Positions 46,783-58,418 of a stretch of 64,000 bases of DNA are shown in pieces. This DNA is from Limanda limanda (Eukaryota; Chordata; Actinopteri; Pleuronectiformes; Pleuronectidae): the NCBI RefSeq assembly GCF_963576545.1, contig NW_026870588.1, forward strand, positions 124,001 through 188,000. The letters are read 5' to 3'. Under the pieces are notes generated by a model that worked only from the letters and a program-made list of their open reading frames with translations, was not told the origin of the DNA and did no database searches. Numbering within the stretch: the first letter of the stretch is position 1; each line of letters begins with the position of its first letter. The position numbers and the translations under genes are program-made.

Positions 46783-49478
46783 GTTATTCAAGAATATCTC
46801 CTCAGATTTGGGGGAATTTCGTCGGTCGACCTCTTCCGAAGGTCGTACAAGCTCGGGGATGGTACCAATCGATCCGCAGGACCCAAATTAGTCCAGATGC
46901 AACCACTTTCCAAGTCTCTCCGACCTTCACAAAAAAAGTTATTCAAGAATATCTCTTTCTCCTATGTGCTTTCATCCCTAACCCTAACCCTAACCCTTCC
47001 AAAAGTCGGAGAAGCTCAAGGATGGTACCGATCGATGCGCGCTACCCCATTTAGTGGGGGTAGAGCCTACTTGCAAGTCTCTCCGACCTTCACAAAAAAA
47101 GTTATTCAAGAATATCTCTTTCTCCTATGTGCTTTCATCCCTAACCCTAACCCTAACCCTTCCGAAAGTCGGAGAAGCTCAAGGATGGTACCGATCGATG
47201 CGCGTTACCCCATTTAGTGGGGGTAGAGCCTACTTGCAAGTCTCTCCGACCTTCACAAAAAAAGTTATTCAAGAATATCTCTTTCTCCTATGTGCTTTCA
47301 TCCCTAACCCTAACCCTAACCCTTCCGAAAGTCGGAGAAGCTCAAGGATGGTACCGATCGATGCGCGCTACCCCATTTAGTGGGGGTAGAGCCTACTTGC
47401 AAGTCTCTCCGACCTTCACAAAAAAAGTTATTCAAGAATATCTCCTCAGATTTGGGGGAATTTCGTCGGTCGACCTCTTCCAAAGGTCGTACAAGCTCGG
47501 GGATGGTACCAATCGATCCGCAGGACCCAAATTAGTCCAGATGCAACCACTTTCCAAGTCTCTCCGACCTTCACAAAAAAAGTTATTCAAGAATATCTCT
47601 TTCTCCTATGTGCTTTCATCCCTAACCCTAACCCTAACCCTTCCAAAAGTCGGAGAAGCTCAAGGATGGTACCGATCGATGCGCGCTACCCCATTTAGTG
47701 GGGGTAGAGCCTACTTGCAAGTCTCTCCGACCTTCACAAAAAAAGTTATTCAAGAATATCTCCTCAGATTTGGGGGAATTTCGTCGGTCGACCTCTTCCG
47801 AAGGTCGTACAAGCTCGGGGATGGTACCAATCGATCCGCAGGACCCAAATTAGTCCAGATGCAACCACTTTCCAAGTCTCTCCGACCTTCACAAAAAAAG
47901 TTATTCAAGAATATCTCTTTCTCCTATGTGCTTTCATCCCTAACCCTAACCCTTCCGAAAGTCGGAGAAGCTCAAGGATGGTACCGATCGATGCGCGCTA
48001 CCCCATTTAGTGGGGTAGAGCCTACTTGCAAGTCTCTCCGACCTTCACAAAAAAAGTTATTCAAGAATATCTCCTCAGATTTGGGGGAATTTCGTCGGTC
48101 GACCTCTTCCGAAGGTCGTACAAGCTCGGGGATGGTACCAATCGATCCGCAGGACCCAAATTAGTCCAGATGCAACCACTTTCCAAGTCTCTCCGACCTT
48201 CACAAAAAAAGTTATTCAAGAATATCTCTTTCTCCTATGTGCTTTCATCCCTAACCCTAACCCTAACCCTTCCGAAAGTCGGAGAAGCTCAAGGATGGTA
48301 CCGATCGATGAGCGCTACCCCATTTAGTGGGGGTAGAGCCTACTTGCAAGTCTCTCCGACCTTCACAAAAAAAGTTATTCAAGAATATCTCCTCAGATTT
48401 GGGGGAATTTCGTCGGTCGACCTCTTCCGAAGGTTGTACAAGCTCGGGGATGGTACCAATCGATCCGCAGGACCCAAATTAGTCCAGATGCAACCACTTT
48501 CCAAGTCTCTCCGACCTTCACAAAAAAAGTTATTCAAGAATATCTCTTTCTCCTATGTGCTTTCATCCCTAACCCTAACCCTAACCCTTCCGAAAGTCGG
48601 AGAAGCTCAAGGATGGTACCGATCGATGCGCGCTACCCCATTTAGTGGGGGTAGAGCCTACTTGCAAGTCTCTCCGACCTTCACAAAAAAAGTTATTCAA
48701 GAATATCTCCTCAGATTTGGGGGAATTTCGTCGGTCGACCTCTTCCGAAGGTCGTACAAGCTCGGGGATGGTACCAATCGATCCGCAGGACCCAAATTAG
48801 TCCAGATGCAACCACTTTCCAAGTCTCTCCGACCTTCACAAAAAAAGTTATTCAAGAATATCTCTTTCTCCTATGTGCTTTCATCCCTAACCCTAACCCT
48901 TCCGAAAGTCGGAGAAGCTCAAGGATGGTACCGATCGATGCGCGCTACCCCATTTAGTGGGGGTAGAGCCTACTTGCAAGTCTCTCCGACCTTCACAAAA
49001 AAAGTTATTCAAGAATATCTCCTCAGATTTGGGGGAATTTCGTCGGTCGACCTCTTCCGAAGGTCGTACAAGCTCGGGGATGGTACCAATCGATCTGCAG
49101 GACCCAAATTAGTCCAGATGCAACCACTTTTCAAGTCTCTCCGACCTTCACAAAAAAAGTTATTCAAGAATATCTCTTTCTCCTATGTGCTTTCATCCCT
49201 AACCCTAACCCTAACCCTTCCGAAAGTCGGAGAAGCTCAAGGATGGTACTGATCGATGCGCGCAACCCCATTTAGTGGGGGTAGAGCCTACTTGCAAGTC
49301 TCTCCGACCTTCACAAAAAAAGTTATTCAAGAATATCTCTTTCTCCTATGTGCTTTCATCCCTAACCCTAACCCTTCCGAAAGTCGGAGAAGCTCAAGGA
49401 TGGTACCGATCGATGCGCGCTACCCCATTTAGTGGGGGTAGAGCCTACTTGCAAGTCTCTCCGACCTTCACAAAAAAA
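46783..49478 (+). repeat. 2.7-kb segment duplicated at 55722-58418
   Basis: Shared markers: CCAAAAG at 47001/55940, GCGTTACCCC at 47205/56144, CTTCCAAAGG at 47482/56421, CCAAAAG at 47645/56584, GGTTGTAC at 48435/57375 and GGTACTGATCG at 49250/58190. The offset is 8,939 bp before about 48,011 and 8,940 after it, because this copy has lost one G in the hairpin of the A' unit near 48011. It contains six alternating B-A dimers (47427-49321). Confidence 0.88.
47998..48018 (+). other. Single-base deletion giving a perfect 8-bp hairpin
   Basis: CTACCCCA (47998-48005), loop TTTAG, TGGGGTAG (48011-48018). Elsewhere the right arm has an extra G. This is the only copy in the window with this deletion that I found, and the only 1-bp loss detected in the unit count. 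Confidence 0.85.
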
Positions 49479-51885
49479 GTTATTCAAGAATATCTCTTTC
49501 TCCTATGTGCTTTCATCCCTAACCCTAACCCTAACCCTTCCGAAAGTCGGAGAAGCTCAAGGATGGTACCGATCGATGCGCGCTACCCCATTTAGTGGGG
49601 GTAGAGCCTACTTGCAAGTCTCTCCGACCTTCACAAAAAAAGTTATTCAAGAATATCTCCTCAGATTTGGGGGAATTTCGTCGGTCGACCTCTTCCGAAG
49701 GTCGTACAAGCTCAAGGATGGTACCAATCGATCCGCAGGACCCAAATTAGTCCAGATGCAACCACTTTCCAAGTCTCTCCGACCTTCACAAAAAAAGTTA
49801 TTCAAGAATATCTCTTTCTCCTATGTGCTTTCATCCCTAACCCTAACCCTAACCCTTCCGAAAGTCGGAGAAGCTCAAGGATGGTACCGATCGATGCGCG
49901 CTACCCCATTTAGTGGGGGTAGAGCCTACTTGCAAGTCTCTCCGACCTTCACAAAAAAAGTTATTCAAGAATATCTCCTCAGATTTGGGGGAATTTCGTC
50001 GGTCGACCTCTTCCGAAGGTTGTACAAGCTCGGGGATGGTACCAATCGATCCGCAGGACCCAAATTAGTCCAGATGCAACCACTTTCCAAGTCTCTCCGA
50101 CCTTCACAAAAAAAGTTATTCAAGAATATCTCTTTCTCCTATGTGCTTTCATCCCTAACCCTAACCCTAACCCTTCCGAAAGTCGGAGAAGCTCAAGGAT
50201 GGTACCGATCGATGCGCGCTACCCCATTTAGTGGGGGTAGAGCCTACTTGCAAGTCTCTCCGACCTTCACAAAAAAAGTTATTCAAGAATATCTCCTCAG
50301 ATTTGGGGGAATTTCGTCGGTCGACCTCTTCCGAAGGTCGTACAAGCTCGGGGATGGTACCAATCGATCCGCAGGACCCAAATTAGTCCAGATGCAACCA
50401 CTTTCCAAGTCTCTCCGACCTTCACAAAAAAAGTTATTCAAGAATATCTCTTTCTCCTATGTGCTTTCATCCCTAACCCTAACCCTAACCCTTCCGAAAG
50501 TCGGAGAAGCTCAAGGATGGTACCGATCGATGCGCGCTACCCCATTTAGTGGGGGTAGAGCCTACTTGCAAGTCTCTCCGACCTTCACAAAAAAAGTTAT
50601 TCAAGAATATCTCTTTCTCCTATGTGCTTTCATCCCTAACCCTAACCCTAACCCTTCCGAAAGTCGGAGAAGCTCAAGGATGGTACCGATCGATGCGCGC
50701 TACCCCATTTAGTGGGGGTAGAGCCTACTTGCAAGTCTCTCCGACCTTCACAAAAAAAGTTATTCAAGAATATCTCTTTCTCCTATGTGCTTTCATCCCT
50801 AACCCTAACCCTTCCGAAAGTCGGAGAAGCTCAAGGATGGTACCGATCGATGCGCGCTACCCCATTTAGTGGGGGTAGAGCCTACTTGCAAGTCTCTCCG
50901 ACCTTCACAAAAAAAGTTATTCAAGAATATCTCTTTCTCCTATGTGCTTTCATCCCTAACCCTAACCCTAACCCTTCCGAAAGTCGGAGAAGCTCAAGGA
51001 TGGTACCGATCGATGCGCGCTACCCCATTTAGTGGGGGTAGAGCCTACTTGCAAGTCTCTCCGACCTTCACAAAAAAAGTTATTCAAGAATATCTCTTTC
51101 TCCTATGTGCTTTCATCCCTAACCCTAACCCTAACCCTTCCGAAAGTCGGAGAAGCTCAAGGATGGTACCGATCGATGCGCGCAACCCCATTTAGTGGGG
51201 GTAGAGCCTACTTGCAAGTCTCTCCGACCTTCACAAAAAAAGTTATTCAAGAATATCTCTTTCTCCTATGTGCTTTCATCCCTAACCCTAACCCTAACCC
51301 TTCCGAAAGTCGGAGAAGCTCAAGGATGGTACCGATCGATGCGCGCTACCCCATTTAGTGGGGGTAGAGCCTACTTGCAAGTCTCTCCGACCTTCACAAA
51401 AAAAGTTATTCAAGAATATCTCTTTCTCCTATGTGCTTTCATCCCTAACCCTAACCCTAACCCTTCCGAAAGTCGGAGAAGCTCAAGGATGGTACCGATC
51501 GATGCGCGCTACCCCATTTAGTGGGGGTAGAGCCTACTTGCAAGTCTCTCCGACCTTCACAAAAAAAGTTATTCAAGAATATCTCCTCAGATTTGGGGGA
51601 ATTTCGTCGGTCGACCTCTTCCGAAGGTCGTACAAGCTCGGGGATGGTACCAATCGATCTGCAGGACCCAAATTAGTCCAGATGCAACCACTTTCCAAGT
51701 CTCTCCGACCTTCACAAAAAAAGTTATTCAAGAATATCTCTTTCTCCTATGTGCTTTCATCCCTAACCCTAACCCTAACCCTTCCGAAAGTCGGAGAAGC
51801 TCAAGGATGGTACCGATCGATGCGCGCTACCCCATTTAGTGGGGGTAGAGCCTACTTGCAAGTCTCTCCGACCTTCACAAAAAAA
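49479..51885 (+). repeat. Region with an A-converted B unit and a run of seven A units
   Basis: Units: A, B, A, B, A, B, then A, A, A', A, A, A, A, then B, A. The first B carries AGCTCAAGGATGG (49714-49715), the A-type bases at two positions where B normally has GG. The next B has GGTTGTAC. The part from about 50.5 to 51.4 kb matches 63.1 to 64.0 kb at an offset of 12,595 bp. Confidence 0.82.
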
Positions 51886-53803
51886 GTTATTCAAGAATAT
51901 CTCTTTCTCCTATGTGCTTTCATCCCTAACCCTAACCCTAACCCTTCCGAAAGTCGGAGAAGCTCAAGGATGGTACCGATCGATGCGCGCTACCCCATTT
52001 AGTGGGGGTAGAGCCTACTTGCAAGTCTCTCCGACCTTCACAAAAAAAGTTATTCAAGAATATCTCCTCAGATTTGGGGGAATTTCGTCGGTCGACCTCT
52101 TCCGAAGGTCGTACAAGCTCGGGGATGGTACCAATCGATCCGCAGGACCCAAATTAGTCCAGATGCAACCACTTTCCAAGTCTCTCCGACCTTCACAAAA
52201 AAAGTTATTCAAGAATATCTCTTTCTCCTATGTGCTTTCATCCCTAACCCTAACCCTAACCCTTCCGAAAGTCGGAGAAGCTCAAGGATGGTACCGATCG
52301 ATGCGCGCTACTCCATTTAGTGGGGGTAGAGCCTACTTGCAAGTCTCTCCGACCTTCACAAAAAAAGTTATTCAAGAATATCTCTTTCTCCTATGTGCTT
52401 TCATCCCTAACCCTAACCCTAACCCTTCCGAAAGTCGGAGAAGCTCAAGGATGGTACCGATCGATGCGCGCTACCCCATTTAGTGGGGGTAGAGCCTACT
52501 TGCAAGTCTCTCCGACCTTCACAAAAAAAGTTATTCAAGAATATCTCCTCAGATTTGGGGGAATTTCGTCGGTCGACCTCTTCCGAAGGTCGTACAAGCT
52601 CGGGGATGGTACCAATCGATCTGCAGGACCCAAATTAGTCCAGATGCAACCACTTTTCAAGTCTCTCCGACCTTCACAAAAAAAGTTATTCAAGAATATC
52701 TCTTTCTCCTATGTGCTTTCATCCCTAACCCTAACCCTTCCGAAAGTCGGAGAAGCTCAAGGATGGTACCGATCGATGCGCGCTACCCCATTTAGTGGGG
52801 GTAGAGCCTACTTGCAAGTCTCTCCGACCTTCACAAAAAAAGTTATTCAAGAATATCTCTTTCTCCTATGTGCTTTCATCCCTAACCCTAACCCTAACCC
52901 TTCCGAAAGTCGGAGAAGCTCAAGGATGGTACCGATCGATGCGCGCTACCCCATTTAGTGGGGGTAGAGCCTACTTGCAAGTCTCTCCGACCTTCACAAA
53001 AAAAGTTATTCAAGAATATCTCTTTCTCCTATGTGCTTTCATCCCTAACCCTAACCCTAACCCTTCCGAAAGTCGGAGAAGCTCAAGGATGGTACCGATC
53101 GATGCGCGCTACACCATTTAGTGGGGGTAGAGCCTACTTGCAAGTCTCTCCGACCTTCACAAAAAAAGTTATTCAAGAATATCTCCTCAGATTTGGGGGA
53201 ATTTCGTCGGTCGACCTCTTCCGAAGGTCGTACAAGCTCGGGGATGGTACCAATCGATCCGCAGGACCCAAATTAGTCCAGATGCAACCACTTTCCAAGT
53301 CTCTCCGACCTTCACAAAAAAAGTTATTCAAGAATATCTCTTTCTCCTATGTGCTTTCATCCCTAACCCTAACCCTAACCCTTCCGAAAGTCGGAGAAGC
53401 TCAAGGATGGTACCGATCGATGCGCGCTACCCCATTTAGTGGGGGTAGAGCCTACTTGCAAGTCTCTCCGACCTTCACAAAAAAAGTTATTCAAGAATAT
53501 CTCCTCAGATTTGGGGGAATTTCGTCGGTCGACCTCTTTCGAAGGTCGTACAAGCTCGGGGATGGTGCCAATCGATCCGCAGGACCCAAATTAGTCCAGA
53601 TGCAACCACTTTCCAAGTCTCTCCGACCTTCACAAAAAAAGTTATTCAAGAATATCTCTTTCTCCTATGTGCTTTCATCCCTAACCCTAACCCTAACCCT
53701 TCCGAAAGTCGGAGAAGCTCAAGGATGGTACCGATCGATGCGCGCTACCCCATTTAGTGGGGGTAGAGCCTACTTGCAAGTCTCTCCGACCTTCACAAAA
53801 AAA
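51886..53803 (+). repeat. 1,918-bp tandem duplication, copy 1
   Basis: Units: A, B, A, A, B, A', A, A, B, A, B, A. Markers: GCTACTCCATTT at 52312, CACTTTTCAAG at 52657, GCTACACCATTT at 53113, GATGGTGCCAATC at 53567. All four recur exactly 1,918 bp downstream. A visible difference is TCTGCAGG at 52622 against TCCGCAGG at 54540. Confidence 0.9.
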
Positions 53804-55721
53804 GTTATTCAAGAATATCTCTTTCTCCTATGTGCTTTCATCCCTAACCCTAACCCTAACCCTTCCGAAAGTCGGAGAAGCTCAAGGATGGTACCGATCG
53901 ATGCGCGCTACCCCATTTAGTGGGGGTAGAGCCTACTTGCAAGTCTCTCCGACCTTCACAAAAAAAGTTATTCAAGAATATCTCCTCAGATTTGGGGGAA
54001 TTTCGTCGGTCGACCTCTTCCGAAGGTCGTACAAGCTCGGGGATGGTACCAATCGATCCGCAGGACCCAAATTAGTCCAGATGCAACCACTTTCCAAGTC
54101 TCTCCGACCTTCACAAAAAAAGTTATTCAAGAATATCTCTTTCTCCTATGTGCTTTCATCCCTAACCCTAACCCTAACCCTTCCGAAAGTCGGAGAAGCT
54201 CAAGGATGGTACCGATCGATGCGCGCTACTCCATTTAGTGGGGGTAGAGCCTACTTGCAAGTCTCTCCGACCTTCACAAAAAAAGTTATTCAAGAATATC
54301 TCTTTCTCCTATGTGCTTTCATCCCTAACCCTAACCCTAACCCTTCCGAAAGTCGGAGAAGCTCAAGGATGGTACCGATCGATGCGCGCTACCCCATTTA
54401 GTGGGGGTAGAGCCTACTTGCAAGTCTCTCCGACCTTCACAAAAAAAGTTATTCAAGAATATCTCCTCAGATTTGGGGGAATTTCGTCGGTCGACCTCTT
54501 CCGAAGGTCGTACAAGCTCGGGGATGGTACCAATCGATCCGCAGGACCCAAATTAGTCCAGATGCAACCACTTTTCAAGTCTCTCCGACCTTCACAAAAA
54601 AAGTTATTCAAGAATATCTCTTTCTCCTATGTGCTTTCATCCCTAACCCTAACCCTTCCGAAAGTCGGAGAAGCTCAAGGATGGTACCGATCGATGCGCG
54701 CTACCCCATTTAGTGGGGGTAGAGCCTACTTGCAAGTCTCTCCGACCTTCACAAAAAAAGTTATTCAAGAATATCTCTTTCTCCTATGTGCTTTCATCCC
54801 TAACCCTAACCCTAACCCTTCCGAAAGTCGGAGAAGCTCAAGGATGGTACCGATCGATGCGCGCTACCCCATTTAGTGGGGGTAGAGCCTACTTGCAAGT
54901 CTCTCCGACCTTCACAAAAAAAGTTATTCAAGAATATCTCTTTCTCCTATGTGCTTTCATCCCTAACCCTAACCCTAACCCTTCCGAAAGTCGGAGAAGC
55001 TCAAGGATGGTACCGATCGATGCGCGCTACACCATTTAGTGGGGGTAGAGCCTACTTGCAAGTCTCTCCGACCTTCACAAAAAAAGTTATTCAAGAATAT
55101 CTCCTCAGATTTGGGGGAATTTCGTCGGTCGACCTCTTCCGAAGGTCGTACAAGCTCGGGGATGGTACCAATCGATCCGCAGGACCCAAATTAGTCCAGA
55201 TGCAACCACTTTCCAAGTCTCTCCGACCTTCACAAAAAAAGTTATTCAAGAATATCTCTTTCTCCTATGTGCTTTCATCCCTAACCCTAACCCTAACCCT
55301 TCCGAAAGTCGGAGAAGCTCAAGGATGGTACCGATCGATGCGCGCTACCCCATTTAGTGGGGGTAGAGCCTACTTGCAAGTCTCTCCGACCTTCACAAAA
55401 AAAGTTATTCAAGAATATCTCCTCAGATTTGGGGGAATTTCGTCGGTCGACCTCTTTCGAAGGTCGTACAAGCTCGGGGATGGTGCCAATCGATCCGCAG
55501 GACCCAAATTAGTCCAGATGCAACCACTTTCCAAGTCTCTCCGACCTTCACAAAAAAAGTTATTCAAGAATATCTCTTTCTCCTATGTGCTTTCATCCCT
55601 AACCCTAACCCTAACCCTTCCGAAAGTCGGAGAAGCTCAAGGATGGTACCGATCGATGCGCGCTACCCCATTTAGTGGGGGTAAAGCCTACTTGCAAGTC
55701 TCTCCGACCTTCACAAAAAAA
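53804..55721 (+). repeat. 1,918-bp tandem duplication, copy 2
   Basis: Markers at 54230, 54575, 55031 and 55485 correspond to those of copy 1. The GGGTAAAGCC change near 55684 is in this copy's last A unit. Near-identity suggests recent duplication or ongoing conversion. Confidence 0.9.
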
Positions 55722-58418
55722 GTTATTCAAGAATATCTCCTCAGATTTGGGGGAATTTCGTCGGTCGACCTCTTCCGAAGGTCGTACAAGCTCGGGGATG
55801 GTACCAATCGATCTGCAGGACCCAAATTAGTCCAGATGCAACCACTTTCCAAGTCTCTCCGACCTTCACAAAAAAAGTTATTCAAGAATATCTCTTTCTC
55901 CTATGTGCTTTCATCCCTAACCCTAACCCTAACCCTTCCAAAAGTCGGAGAAGCTCAAGGATGGTACCGATCGATGCGCGCTACCCCATTTAGTGGGGGT
56001 AGAGCCTACTTGCAAGTCTCTCCGACCTTCACAAAAAAAGTTATTCAAGAATATCTCTTTCTCCTATGTGCTTTCATCCCTAACCCTAACCCTAACCCTT
56101 CCGAAAGTCGGAGAAGCTCAAGGATGGTACCGATCGATGCGCGTTACCCCATTTAGTGGGGGTAGAGCCTACTTGCAAGTCTCTCCGACCTTCACAAAAA
56201 AAGTTATTCAAGAATATCTCTTTCTCCTATGTGCTTTCATCCCTAACCCTAACCCTAACCCTTCCGAAAGTCGGAGAAGCTCAAGGATGGTACCGATCGA
56301 TGCGCGCTACCCCATTTAGTGGGGGTAGAGCCTACTTGCAAGTCTCTCCGACCTTCACAAAAAAAGTTATTCAAGAATATCTCCTCAGATTTGGGGGAAT
56401 TTCGTCGGTCGACCTCTTCCAAAGGTCGTACAAGCTCGGGGATGGTACCAATCGATCCGCAGGACCCAAATTAGTCCAGATGCAACCACTTTTCAAGTCT
56501 CTCCGACCTTCACAAAAAAAGTTATTCAAGAATATCTCTTTCTCCTATGTGCTTTCATCCCTAACCCTAACCCTAACCCTTCCAAAAGTCGGAGAAGCTC
56601 AAGGATGGTACAGATCGATGCGCGCTACCCCATTTAGTGGGGGTAGAGCCTACTTGCAAGTCTCTCCGACCTTCACAAAAAAAGTTATTCAAGAATATCT
56701 CCTCAGATTTGGGGGAATTTCGTCGGTCGACCTCTTCCGAAGGTCGTACAAGCTCGGGGATGGTACCAATCGATCCGCAGGACCCAAATTAGTCCAGATG
56801 CAACCACTTTCCAAGTCTCTCCGACCTTCACAAAAAAAGTTATTCAAGAATATCTCTTTCTCCTATGTGCTTTCATCCCTAACCCTAACCCTTCCGAAAG
56901 TCGGAGAAGCTCAAGGATGGTACCGATCGATGCGCGCTACCCCATTTAGTGGGGGTAGAGCCTACTTGCAAGTCTCTCCGACCTTCACAAAAAAAGTTAT
57001 TCAAGAATATCTCCTCAGATTTGGGGGAATTTCGTCGGTCGACCTCTTCCGAAGGTCGTACAAGCTCGGGGATGGTACCAATCGATCCGCAGGACCCAAA
57101 TTAGTCCAGATGCAACCACTTTCCAAGTCTCTCCGACCTTCACAAAAAAAGTTATTCAAGAATATCTCTTTCTCCTATGTGCTTTCATCCCTAACCCTAA
57201 CCCTAACCCTTCCGAAAGTCGGAGAAGCTCAAGGATGGTACCGATCGATGCGCGCTACCCCATTTAGTGGGGGTAGAGCCTACTTGCAAGTCTCTCCGAC
57301 CTTCACAAAAAAAGTTATTCAAGAATATCTCCTCAGATTTGGGGGAATTTCGTCGGTCGACCTCTTCCGAAGGTTGTACAAGCTCGGGGATGGTACCAAT
57401 CGATCCGCAGGACCCAAATTAGTCCAGATGCAACCACTTTCCAAGTCTCTCCGACCTTCACAAAAAAAGTTATTCAAGAATATCTCTTTCTCCTATGTGC
57501 TTTCATCCCTAACCCTAACCCTAACCCTTCCGAAAGTCGGAGAAGCTCAAGGATGGTACCGATCGATGCGCGCTACCCCATTTAGTGGGGGTAGAGCCTA
57601 CTTGCAAGTCTCTCCGACCTTCACAAAAAAAGTTATTCAAGAATATCTCCTCAGATTTGGGGGAATTTCGTCGGTCGACCTCTTCCGAAGGTCGTACAAG
57701 CTCGGGGATGGTACCAATCGATCCGCAGGACCCAAATTAGTCCAGATGCAACCACTTTCCAAGTCTCTCCGACCTTCACAAAAAAAGTTATTCAAGAATA
57801 TCTCTTTCTCCTATGTGCTTTCATCCCTAACCCTAACCCTTCCGAAAGTCGGAGAAGCTCAAGGATGGTACCGATCGATGCGCGCTACCCCATTTAGTGG
57901 GGGTAGAGCCTACTTGCAAGTCTCTCCGACCTTCACAAAAAAAGTTATTCAAGAATATCTCCTCAGATTTGGGGGAATTTCGTCGGTCGACCTCTTCCGA
58001 AGGTCGTACAAGCTCGGGGATGGTACCAATCGATCTGCAGGACCCAAATTAGTCCAGATGCAACCACTTTTCAAGTCTCTCCGACCTTCACAAAAAAAGT
58101 TATTCAAGAATATCTCTTTCTCCTATGTGCTTTCATCCCTAACCCTAACCCTAACCCTTCCGAAAGTCGGAGAAGCTCAAGGATGGTACTGATCGATGCG
58201 CGCAACCCCATTTAGTGGGGGTAGAGCCTACTTGCAAGTCTCTCCGACCTTCACAAAAAAAGTTATTCAAGAATATCTCTTTCTCCTATGTGCTTTCATC
58301 CCTAACCCTAACCCTTCCGAAAGTCGGAGAAGCTCAAGGATGGTACCGATCGATGCGCGCTACCCCATTTAGTGGGGGTAGAGCCTACTTGCAAGTCTCT
58401 CCGACCTTCACAAAAAAA
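55722..58418 (+). repeat. 2.7-kb segment, right copy of 46783-49478
   Basis: It carries all the listed markers of the left copy without the 1-bp deletion. It additionally has GGTACAGATCG at 56612 and CACTTTTCAAG near 56494, which the left copy lacks. Its right 2,053 bp (56366-58418) is duplicated again immediately downstream. Confidence 0.88.
56366..58418 (+). repeat. 2,053-bp higher-order repeat (R block), copy 1
   Basis: Six B-A dimers (two with A') followed by one A'. Markers: CTTCCAAAGG 56421, GGTACAGATCG 56612, GGTTGTAC 57375, GGTACTGATCG 58190, then GCGCAACCCC. Because the B-A dimer is 318 or 312 bp, this stretch lies in the longest artefactual open frame (56156-58192), which the GGTACTGATC change ends with TGA. 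Confidence 0.9.

Noticed and set aside
56156..58192. A 678-codon open reading frame, and many frames of 106-528 codons on the + strand
   Set aside because: They consist wholly of satellite units, overlap each other in other frames, have no introns, signal or known domain, and exist because one A-B dimer is 318 bp. Frame breaks follow unit order (A-A), not gene structure.
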